From Branchipolynoe longqiensis (Eukaryota; Annelida; Polychaeta; Phyllodocida; Polynoidae), in the NCBI GenBank assembly GCA_030323885.1, contig CM059186.1, positions 25,439,849 to 25,503,848 on the forward strand: a DNA stretch of 64,000 bases, written 5' to 3'. The position numbers were made by a program, and so were the translations under genes. Below, piece after piece: positions 1 through 12,200 of the stretch. The first letter of the stretch is position 1. Each line of letters starts with the position of its first letter. Under the pieces are notes generated by a model. The model saw only the letters and a list, made by a program, of their open reading frames with translations. It was not told the DNA's origin and ran no database searches.

Positions 1-69
1 TATACTCGCATAATTAATTCTACTTTAGATGGATACACTACTGATGTTGTCAGTGAAAGTAGCAGTCAC

Positions 70-212
70 CATGACGGGACCTTGCTGCGCGCCAAGCGGC
101 AGGGAGGCGGTTGGGAGGGGTGTCCCCACAGCAACCACTTGGCTGCCCTGGATCACCTCTTGGGGGCTCTGCCCCATGTCGCCATTACGCCCTACACCGC
201 CACCAGAGTGCG
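70..212 (-). CDS. MON2: MON2 coding exon 14 (codons 618-665)
   Basis: 143 nt, acceptor GTCCACAG. It is open in the frame delivered by exon 13 and encodes [17 protein letters not shown] and GPVM, which aligns with the family's weakly conserved QQVVAVGQPL region. The donor is the less certain end: ATG|GTGACTG fits phase and family, but GTGACT is a weak donor. Confidence 0.8.
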
Positions 213-3200
213 CTGTGGACAGGAGAAGTAGAAGTTAGTGACATCACCTGGACGTGCAGATTACATTTCCACGTTACGATTATGATAATTAATTCTTTCT
301 TTTATTAGTAGCAAGTCAAATAAGTATGGTTGCCCCTGTGTGTTAAGTATGTTATCAATACTACATATATGTAATCTGTATCACACAGTATAAAAGTATG
401 CTTGTATGATTTTGTGCTAATTTGAAAATTTACAATTGTGCAAAATGTGAAAATTTACACCATGCATTTACACAAACTTAAAAAAAAAAAAATTCTGGTA
501 AGACAACCTTGTTTGCTCAACGGTAATCAATAAAGTCTTGTTTGACTTTGTTGTGTATGTTGAAATGATCTTTGATTTCCATGTTACACAAATCACTCAA
601 TTTGCATGAGATCTAAATCAAAAAGTGAAATAGCTTTTTTTTAAACTCTGACATATGCCCACAACACGCAAACCTTCATATGAACATGGGTTTTGCTATT
701 ATTTGCAATCTTTTCTGCTATTATTTGAAAGGTTTTCACTTTTCCATGCCAAACTTTATTGTCCTTGTTGAATGACCCATATATTCATTTTTTTAATTAG
801 TTAAGTTACGATTTTTCTTTCTTTAAAAAAATGTTTATTTAAATTCAATTATTACTATTTAATTTTGTTTAATTAATAAATTTGAAAAATAAATTGTAGG
901 AATATTTTTACTCACTCCTCTTGAGCGTCGATAGATTTTTTTAATTAGTCAAGCTATGATTTTTCTTTCCTTCAAATTATATTGTTTTAATAAAAACATT
1001 TGTTCAATTATGATTATTTCATGAATAATTTTTTTTTTTAATTGTGTGGATTTTGTTTACTTACTCCTCTGGAGCGCCGATATATAAACTTTTAAAATTA
1101 GTTACGCTAAGATTTTTCTTTCTTTAAACAAAATTATTAAAATATTTTTTTTATAAAAACATTAATTCAATTAGTTTTTTTGTTTTTTTAATTAATCTTT
1201 TTTTTTATTTAAACAAATTGTTTGAATTTTGTCTACTCACTCCTCTGGAGCGTGGAGGCGGGAGGCGCCTGCGCGTTGAGCACGGTGAGGGTGTAGTGCG
1301 GCGGCAGCGAGGCCTTGCACAGCGCCGTGATGAAGGCGTCGCGCGGCGTGCTCAGGCCCAGCTGGCCGCATAGGTTGGCGTACGCCTGCTCAGCCTTGAG
1401 GATCGCCTCGGTGGCACTCTCGTCCGTGGAGGCATCCAGCAGCAAGGCGAGGGCGGCCAGAACCCCGCACCAAGAGGACGTGATGAGCTCCACGTGCAGG
1501 CCCTGAGGGTCTGGTGAAGGGGAGGGAGTGGGGTTAGTTGTATCGGCTTAAAAAGGTTGTCATTTGGGGTGGAAGTAAGGGGGGGGGGGGGGAGTAGGTG
1601 ACTAGCGGTTTGTTGTATCGGTTTAAAAAGGTTGTCGCTTGAGGTGGAAGTGATAGGGCAGGTTACTAATGGTTTGTTGTATTGGCTTAAAAAGGTTGTC
1701 ACTTGGAGTGGAAGTAGGGGGCAGGTTACTAATGGTTTGTTGTATCGGCTTAAAAAGGTTGTCACTTGGGGTGGAAGTAGGGGGGCAGGTTACTGATGGT
1801 TTGTTGTATCGGCTTAAAAAGGTTGTCACTTGGGGTGGAAGTAGGGGGGGGGGGGGTGCAGGTTACTGATGGTTTGTTGTATTGGCTTAAAAAGGTTGTC
1901 ACTTGGGGTGGAAGTAAGGGGCAGGTCACTAATGGTTTGTTGTATCGGCTTAAAAAGGTTGTCACTTGGGGTGGAAGTAGGGGGCAGGTTACTAATGGTT
2001 TGTTGTATCGGCTTAAAAAGGTTGTTACTTGGGGACGTTAGTAGGTGGGAGCAGGTTACTAACAGTTTTAAAGGGTTGTCACTTGGGGATGGAAGTAGGT
2101 GGGAGCAAGTTACTAACGGTTTGTTCTATCGGGTTAAAAAGGTCAATCGGGATGAAAGTAAGGGGACAGGTTAACGTTTTGTTGAATAGGTTTAAAAAGG
2201 CTGTCACTTGGGAATGTTAGTAAGTTGGAGCAGGTTATTAACAGTTTATCGCTTAGTTCAAAAAGGTTGTCACTGGAGATTGAAGTAGGTGGGAGCAGGT
2301 TACTAACAGTTTGTTGTATCGGTTTAAAAAGGTTGTCACTTGGAGTGGAAGTAGATGGGTAGGTTACTAGCGGTTTGTCGCATATATATTACTTAAAATT
2401 TCATAGCCTGATGGGTTATGAGTTTCTGTCATTTTCTGAGATAAACATATTAAGGTGATCATTATAATCTACCTTACTTTAGTTTGAAGTAACTTTTATT
2501 TTAAATGGCTAACTTTCGAGATATTTGGAGTGCAAACATAGTACCATAGGTTTCTGCAGTAAAGGGTTCTATTAAATTGGCTTTGTATTCCCTTCTATGT
2601 GGTGACAAATGTTCAACAAGTGCACCAGTATTTAAGTTAGATATGTAGAACAAATCGAGATACTTGATTTGGTTTTGAAAATTTGATGTTTTCGTCAGAC
2701 TATGCAGCTTTAATAAATTCTTTATTCAAAAGTAGTGGGTAAATATGAATAGGTATGTGAAGAACATATTTTGCTTCTTAGATTAAGAATTCATGTAGTT
2801 TCATTTACCCCACCTTCTGACACTTTTTCTAATGGGTTGTTCAGCAGCCCTGTCTCCAAATAAAAGATTCACCATGTACTTGCAGTAGGGTGAATGACAA
2901 GGTAGCCTAAATACCGGCAAAAATAGCTTTAGTGTGGAACATGAAGTGGAATCCCTGGTTCCAGTATCAAATGGACACTTATATCGGCACAGAGTTGGTG
3001 AAATTTTGAGAGAACTCAAAATGACAAGATGGTGATGATAGAATGCCGTCGATTTCACTTTTAAAGTGCATTAAGCTACAGGTTTTAATACATTTTTCAA
3101 ATCAAAAGTAGTGGGTAAATATTAAGATATATGTGAAGAATATATTTTGAGTCTTAAAGTAAGAATTTATCCGCTCATTTCATTTGCCCAGCATCTAGAT

Positions 3201-6200
3201 AATTTTCGCCATTTTTTCTAAAGAGTTGGTTTTCACACCTACTGCAAGTATGGGGTGATTCTTTTATCTCACCTACCTCAGAAACAGTGCTGCGCGAGTC
3301 ACTAACTATCAGGTGGTCAGCGTCTCTGCGCCTTACCTTGTGATGCCCTTTCCGCAGGGGGCAGGGCGCTGTCAGAGAGACTCGACTCAATGAGACCCTG
3401 CACGCACCGCACCACGTCCAACATGCACAGGAAGGCCAGTGACAGCCCGTAGCCATCAGGGATCGGCGGGGGGTCGATCTTATCCACCATGTCTAGGCTG
3501 TTGGACACGCAGAAAACGGAAGTCAGTGTCGTCGCTGTGGGCGTCCCGGGAGCAGGGAGTGCACACGAACGCAGACATAGCATTCTCAGCCATTTTATAC
3601 ACATGATGGCGGACACTGCGTTTGAGTCGGGGTGTAAATACTATAAAGCACTGCTGGGTTGTACACAAAGACTACACTTGAAGCACATTATTATATTAAT
3701 ATACAGCAAAACCTCTCTAAATCGACCGACAATGGGACCGACTTTAAATGGTCCATATATCGTTGCAATGGTATTTTATGGGCGATCGTTTGGGACCCAA
3801 ATAAAGCGATGGTATAGGGAAGTGGTCGATTTGTGGAGGTGGTCAGTTAGAGAGGTTTTACTGTACACTTTGCTCTGCAATATGTTCGCTGCATACCTTT
3901 CAAAGCAAACACCATTTTATCAATCTTTTATGGATATTTTGAGTCGTAGTTTATCTTCATACTGGGACGTTGACAACGGTCGAATATATAATTAGATAAA
4001 TGAAGTTGACATCTGTAACTGTAAGTAATCATCCAAAGCTTAAAACATTTTTTTTCCACAGTTGTACAAAGCATACAACGGGGGTTGTGTGGTAAGGGGT
4101 GACCCCTGAGTTTCCTGGTTTAATAGAATGTTGATATAATATAAACCACACTCATGTTCTGTGTTACAATGTTGATGTATACTACTGTGTAGGTGCACAG
4201 GGTGAGGGGAGGGAGGGGAAGTGGTCTGGGTAAGTGGTACTCTTTGTAGGACTGTGAAAATGTTGCAACCTTCACATACATCCTTTTGGATTGTAATATC
4301 CCTTTCTCATAGGCATTTAATAAGCATTAATACATTTTGCTATAAGAAACTTAATCCTCGAGATAAACTGAACATTTGGCCACTGATAAGTAGCTATGCC
4401 CACTCTTGGTATGGCTCTAGGATCTGTGAGATGAGTTCTGGCTGAGATAAAGCCAAATTGTCAATATGCATTCCAGAAGCCTGAGGGACTTAACTACCAT
4501 ATTCTGGTGATAAAGCTATTATTAAAGTTGCAGTAATGTAGTCCGATGGTTTTGAGTTTCAGAAATTTTCTGAGATAAATAGATTAGGTTCATCATTATA
4601 ATAGACCTTACTTTAGCTTGAAGTAACTTTTATTTTAAGTGGCTAACTTTTGAGATATTTGAAGTGCAACCATGCAAAATTAATTTTGGCAAGCTTTCCA
4701 AAACTCTGACCCCATAGCATTCCGCAGTAACATGATCTATTCAATTGCCTCATCATTCCCTTCTGTGTGGCAACAAATGCTTAATAAGTGCATCAGTATC
4801 TAAGCTAGATATGTAGAATCAAATTTAGATCATTGTTTTGGTTTTGAAAATTTGATGATTTCATCGGACTATGCAGCTTTAAATAACTTTACCTTTCAAT
4901 TTATCGCCAGTTTGTTTAGCAGATACGTTTAAACTTCAATATATTTTAACACCTAACAGGCCTCAGCAAAAAGACCAAAAAAGTGATACCGGATTCATTC
5001 CAGTGAATATCATTTAGGCATTTTGTAAGAATTGTTTATTAACTATGCATTCTTTATGGTGATATCCATTGCAATGTCTGATGATTAGAACAGTATTGAT
5101 CAAACTGATATTGGAGTGGCTGATCCCAATATCACTCTCCGGCATTTTACAGGTTATATGTTTATGTTTAAATACAGTGAAATTTCAGATTATATAAATC
5201 AAAATGAAAAAGGTATGAACGATAGTCACTTAAAAAAAGCTCTGTCGCCCTCATATGGAATTTGAGTCCCGCTATTCTATGAATGTCTGTCAACTTCAGC
5301 TATGTCTTAGTCAATACTCATCCAGAGGTCTTTAGGCCTCAAACCCTACATCAGGCAATAACTGTTTATTATTGACCAAATGACTTTATTAGTAGAAATG
5401 AAACATGCTAAGTGTCTGATTTGTTGTTTGTTCAAGTGACACTTATCCCTATTCTAGAAAAGCATCAACTATTCAGGAAGAGCCAACTGAATTGTCTGTA
5501 CGTTAAGTCATATTCCGAACAGACCAAAAGAAAAGGGTACAAAGTGAAATAGAAAAGTATGAAACTTGCATTTGCATTATGACTCCCCCCTTAATAATGA
5601 ATCGGACCAGTTGTACAGTCAGTGGAAATATTTTGCTCCCAGACGGGATGGCCGAATGAGTTGAGCGTCCGACTCCCGTTTTGGTAGGTCGTGGGATTCG
5701 AACCCATGGGTTCGAACCTTGGTCGAGTCAAACCAATGACGTCAAATTTATACTTTTATACTTGTCGCTTCCTAGCCAGGCACTCGGCATTATTAGGATA
5801 GGGCAAGGACCAGTGGAATGAAGACCAATCATCTATGATTGAAATTTCTCCTGCTTAATCAACTGATGTATAAAAAAAATATATACATCGCAAGTGATTA
5901 AGTCATCACAGATATGCAATGCACTACATAACAGGCAATAACAGTCTAAATTATTGTCTAAATGACTGTACTCGTTGAAATGAAACATGATGCATGTGCA
6001 GTTTTAAAAAAAACTGAATCTTTAAGCACCCTTATCGAAAGGGAACAGTAATTGCCAGATGCAGTTAATCTAGTACTGTAGTAGAATATTAGTGCCCAAG
6101 TGTGCACTTGTGTCATATGGTTGGCTGGTTGTTGGAGTTTTACGTCCTGGCAACAGCTACGGTCATATCAGGATGGCTACCGACTTGTGACAGTGCACAT

Positions 6201-9200
6201 TCATGGCAACTTTATAGTGCTGCCCCACTGGGAGACCAGGCTGCCAGCACCATGACCTGATATCCCACTCAGTCACATTACCATGACACTGAGCCAACCA
6301 GTCCTTGCCATATCTTAATAATGTCAAGCGCCTGGCTAGGAAGCGACAAGTATACATTTCTAAGTCATTGGATTGACTCGACCAGTTTTCGAACCCGTGG
6401 GTTCAAATCCCACGATCTACCAAGACGGGAGACGGACTCTCAACTCATTCGGTCATCCTCATGTCATACGAGATTAAATTTCCGAACTCAGCAAGTTCTA
6501 TATATAAATAATCAAATTGTCACTGGGCCAATAGCATATTCCACCCGTGTGTTTGTGTGTATGTATGTATGTATGTATGTATGTATGTATGTATGTATGT
6601 ATGTATGTATGTATGTATGTATGTATGTATGTATGTATGTATGTATGTATGTATGAATGAATGAATGTATGTATGTATGTATAGCCTGCTTATGCCTGCT
6701 GAGCATCAATAATTCAAGCGAAAACTATTAATTCTTTAGGTACGGGAATGTTTGCTAGTTTCCTTATTTCTGCCACACACCAACAAACGTGTTTTGCAGC
6801 ATAATCTGCTGAGAAAGAAAGAAATTTTCCCAGCCGGTGATGTGTTTTGTAGATTCTGTAACTAAATGCTGACCTACAAAACCTTCAGAATAAATAGTTA
6901 TAAATATATACCCAGCGGCAATATGACCTGAATTTGCACCACATCTCCCCCGGCCATGTCCTGCCTCCCCATCGCAGAACTTGAGAGAACCACGTGAGTA
7001 CACCACACACAAAAACCTGTCACATCTCAGAAACCATAAACCAGGAATGAAAGTGGTCTCTGACAAAAATAAGAAATTCAAAACCGTGGAATTGTACGGT
7101 GAGCGATAACAGGGTCACCACTGACTGCAGAAGAGTTTCTAAAAGGAGTATGTACCGAGTGATAGTGGGAAAGGGGAGCTATGGCTGTGCTTGGAGAGTA
7201 CTGTACGAATCCTGACTTTGGCAAGCCTAATTATTCACAATTCACCAACAGTGTTAAGACTGTGACTTTTTTCCCCGTAGTTTCACAAAATTCGACCCTT
7301 TATTGAGTACCTGTACATGAGACTTTGATGGTTGCCAACCTAGATAAAATATTCATCCCTACCCACAGTAGCACTGACTGACCACCATGTCTAAATACGT
7401 GGAAAATCTGCATTTGTATGAACAGGAAGTGGAGTTGCTGATTCCAGTATCCAGTGTCTATCTATATTGGCTTAGAGTTGGTGAAATAGCAGAGGATGCA
7501 AAAAAGAAAATCGTACCCCCCCACCAGAATGTTCTTGATTTGACTTTAAGTCTGCCACATAATTAAATTTATTCCACAGTTTAAAAGTAGCGAGTAAATA
7601 TAAAGATGTGTGTTAAGAATATATTTTGCTTCTTAGATAAGAATTTCTGTGGTAATTTCATTTACCCAGCCTTCTGATACTTTTTTCTAATGGGTTGTTC
7701 AGTAGATAAAATATTAACCCCGTACTTACAGTTGGGGTGAACAACAACCCATTAGAAAAAGTGGCGAAAATTATTTACATGCTGGGTAAATGAAATGAGT
7801 AAATTAATTAATTTAAGAAGCAAAATATAATCTTCACATATATCTTAATAATTACCCGGTACTGCAGGTATGCAGGTATTGCAGGTATTGCAAGACCTCA
7901 GGGAGTTTGACGCCCCTGCCCTGCAGAGTTGTAAACCACTGCCTTGTGGTACAGGTTCTTGACAGAACCGAAGGCTAAGGGAGCAAACCCTAAACAGAAA
8001 ACCATGTCACTGTGGCAGAATTAAGGGCAGTTGATGTATGGAACTCCCAACATCTCCCAACCGGCCACTGCAGGGGCAAATAGTTTTGCGCCTGTCTGGA
8101 CATGTTCTTACCGGTGTGAAACCTCTATTTGCTCCCAGAGAGAGTGCCGCTGGTAACTTGCAAAAGCCAGCAGCACTTCAACACTTTTGCAGGCAGCTTT
8201 CATGAAATCTAGAGAGCTAAATGGAGAGTGGCAGTCAAGTAATGAAAGCAGTCTTTGTCGCATCGCGACTGACAGTATGATGATGATGATGACTTCTGAT
8301 TTGAAAAATACAATAAAACATGTAGCTTAATGGACTTTAAAAGTGAAAATGACAGCATTCGATGGTCGCAATGTTGTCTTTTTGCATTCTCTCTCATTTC
8401 GCCAATAAGTAGCCATTTGATACTGGGACCAGGAATTCCACTTCCTGTTCCATCCTAAAGCAATTTTCGACAGTATTTAGTCTACATTGTCATTCACACC
8501 TACTGCAAATATGGGTGGTATCTTTTATCTAGTTGTTCAGTAGCCCGGTCCTGAGACAGTGCTGTGGGAATAACTCCTGCCAACCTATCCCCGGTGGCTG
8601 CTGATCTATCAGCATCGGGAACCTCCTCCTAGTTTCCTACTAAATGTCAAAAATATTCCTGGAATTCTGTGATGATCTTCAGAAACATATGGAGAAAATG
8701 CAAGAAATTGTCTAAATACATATCTTAGAAGGAGGACAAGCCAAAAAAAAATCCAGAATCGAGGACTTAGAACTGTGCTTAAGGGGAAAATACTGAGTCT
8801 ACAGGACATGCACATGGAAGAAAATCTTGAAACCCCTAGCCCTGCAAAAGGACATTCACTGGCTGTTTCTTATGTAAAAGCACAAATGAACCACACTAAG
8901 GAGACTCACTGAGCAGACAGAAAAGAATGGGAGATGGGCCACTCCTTCGAGTCCCCAGACCAGTCAGAAACAAACTAGATAAACCACCAATATTTAAAGG
9001 GAGCAAGATGCGGAACAAACTACCATCTGAAATTAGAATTGCACCATCATACCTAGGCTTTAAGTCACTAATCAGAACTAATCTGCAAAAACACCTCTAA
9101 CGACACTATTATTGTCTGATGAACGAAAACTACACTTCAAATCGTCGGCCAGACATTGATAGAAAAAATGTCTATTGGTATATCTGAAACTACTCGCGCA

Positions 9201-12200
9201 GATCATTAGCAATTAGTCAGTTAGCATATTAGCCCGAGTTTCTACTCTAATGTTAAAAGGGACTAAAACTCAACTGAACAGTTTTCGAATCTGTACTTCA
9301 ATTATATACATACAATCCAAAATTATTCTAATAGCTCAGTGTACCTTATTAATGCTTGCATTCATTTACCATTCAGAGTTATAATGAGGCCGCCATCTTT
9401 GAATGCACTGTCAGCAGATGGCTACTGAGTGGAGGGGAGAGTGGGGGAGGGGGAACCACGAGTTAAACTTTAATATTACGAGTGAGTCTTAGCGTCTAAC
9501 AGGTGATGTTAGGTCAACACACACTCAAATGATTCACTCTGTGCTTACAGCCATGTGGCATAGGCTGTGCCGAGCGGACCCTCCTGTACTGTGGTCAGAC
9601 GCCTGAAAGTGAACTACTGTGTGTTATTCTCAGTGACAGGGCCATTCAGCCACCCATTAGACATCAACAATGTGGGATTTGCAGCGACATCACAAAGCCA
9701 TGTGATATTTGCTTATATGGCAATTTTGGATGGTATATTGGTTGGGTGTTGGAGCTTTACATCCTGGCAACATCCAAGGTAATATCAGGACAGGTAGCGA
9801 CTTGTGACAGTGCGCACTCATCGCGACTTTATAGTGCTGCCCAACTGGGAGACAAGGCCTGATGTCCCACTCAGTCACATTATCGTGACAATGAACCAAC
9901 CAGTCCTTGCCATATCCTAATAATGCCAAGCGCCTGGCTAGGAAGCGACAAGCATCAATTTTGAAAGTCATTGGTTTGATTCGACCGAGAATTGAACTCC
10001 CCACCTTCCGCATGGGAGGCCTGCGCTGTACTGATTCGGCCACCGCGTTCGGTGGACGGTATGTTGTAGCCCCTTAGACATAAATGAACATCAGAATCTT
10101 TGGACACTAATCGCAGATCATAAAGAGCATGTTATCATATATTTTCTCTATCATCAGTCTGATTCTTATTTGGGAATCCGCTGCGAGAAGAAAAAGTCTC
10201 AGGCCATGACCTACTTTGTAGATTCTACAACTAAATGCTATATTTGGGACAGGTGTTTTTAGGTTAACACACACTCAAATGAATCACACGGTGCTTCCAG
10301 CCACATGGCATAGGCTGTGCGAGACCACCTGTACTGTGGTCAGATGCCTAAAGGTGAACTACCGTTTGTTATTCTCAGTGACAGGGCCACTCGGCCACCC
10401 ATTAAACATCAACAATGTAGGATTTGCAGCGACATCACAAACTCATGTCATAGCTATTTACACGGCCATTTTGGACGGTATGTTGTAGCCTCTTAAGGTT
10501 AAACATAGGACACTTATTGCGGATCATAACAAAAAGTGCATGCTATCATACATACATTTTCTTTTTTTATCAGTCTGGATCTTATTTTGGAAGCTCTTAA
10601 TTAATCTGATATTACAACAACAAAAGTTGTACTCCCCCCACCCGAATCCTCTGTCCTTGGCGATCCACAAAAGAGTTACCAGAGATTGTCACACGTATAT
10701 ATATTTACTAGTAGTACTATGTACGTCTATGGAGGTCGAGCATCAATGGTGCTTAGTGAATGGGACCTTGTTGCAAGAATTGGCATTTCTTTATGAAACT
10801 ATGTGTAAATTAATACAATGTATACCACATGCTTCACAAACAATATGATATGGTTAAAGTTGCATAGTCCAATGGTTTTTGAGCTTGTCATTCTTTAGTG
10901 GGGCGATGGTTACATTGATAATCTACCTGTCTTTAGCTTGAAGTAACTTTTATTTTTGAAAGCCAACTTAGGAAATATTTGAAGTGCAAATATACCAAAT
11001 TGTGGCAAGCACATCAAAACTCTGATACCACAGGTATCAGCCGTAACAGATTCTATTAAATTGACTCAGTATTCCCTGCTATGCAGAAACACATGCTTAA
11101 TAAGTGCATCAGTATCAAACTTCTAATTTAGATATGTAGAATCAAATCTAGATAATTGATTTGTTTTCCAAGGTTTGATGTTTTCATCGGACTATGCAAC
11201 TTTCACAAAACGGTCAGTTTTACGCCAATGTTCATTAAACCAATGAACCACAACCTTTAGCGTGCTATTCAACAGAAATGCCTAAGCAGAACCATGAGAT
11301 TTGTGACGTCACTCACAGATCCTCACTATGGCGACGACCAAGAGACGATTTCCACGATCAACCCGCCTTCTGACGGCAGTGGCGAAAACTAATACATTGC
11401 TCAGTGGGCATGATCTGCAGAAAAGGTCTATTACTTTATTAGCCTACCTGCATTATGTAAAAATATGTACGTTGTTACCATTCACATGCCGCAGGCTAGT
11501 TTGTAAATGGGCAGGAATTAAAAATATCCTATTATACCATTATCAAAAGACAAAACGTGTACAAGAAGGAAATATATGGGAGGTCTCGATAAATCAATGA
11601 TGTTCAGATGACCTAGTTTGGTTTGGGGATGTTTGTTCTTTTTAATTGTGAGGATCTTATTGTACAAATTTGTTTCCTCGAATAGGAGTAGAAAACACAA
11701 ATACAATAACAGACAAAGACAATAAACACAGCGGCAAAGTGCAGAACATTAATACGCTGGTTACTGAAGCTGGCAATGCAAGTTGATGCTTATGCAGCAT
11801 TAAGATGCAAGACCAGATAAAATGAGGAAAGTGAGATGTCTCGCATGTTAAGTGTGGAAAGGCATTCCATAGTAGGCTACTGTTGATTTAGGTCACGTGC
11901 ATGCAGAATGTACACCACTAAAGCTGGTACCGACCAAGAGCGTTATTCTCACTCACACATGTTTAGTATTCACACACCCATAGTACTCATACACACGGAC
12001 ACAATACTAACTCAAATAGTACATAGAGAAACTATTCACACATGGAAATAGTACTCACACATGGGCAGGGTTCTCAAACTCGTGGAAACAGTACACACAC
12101 GTGGAAATAGTACTCACACACATGGTGACAGTATTCACACACATGGGGACAGTACTCACACATGTGGGGCAGTACTCACACATGTAGGGACAAAACTCAC

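Noticed and set aside
3489..3995. 168-codon plus-strand frame
   Set aside because: It starts opposite MON2 exon 12 and runs through a MITE; no protein family resemblance.
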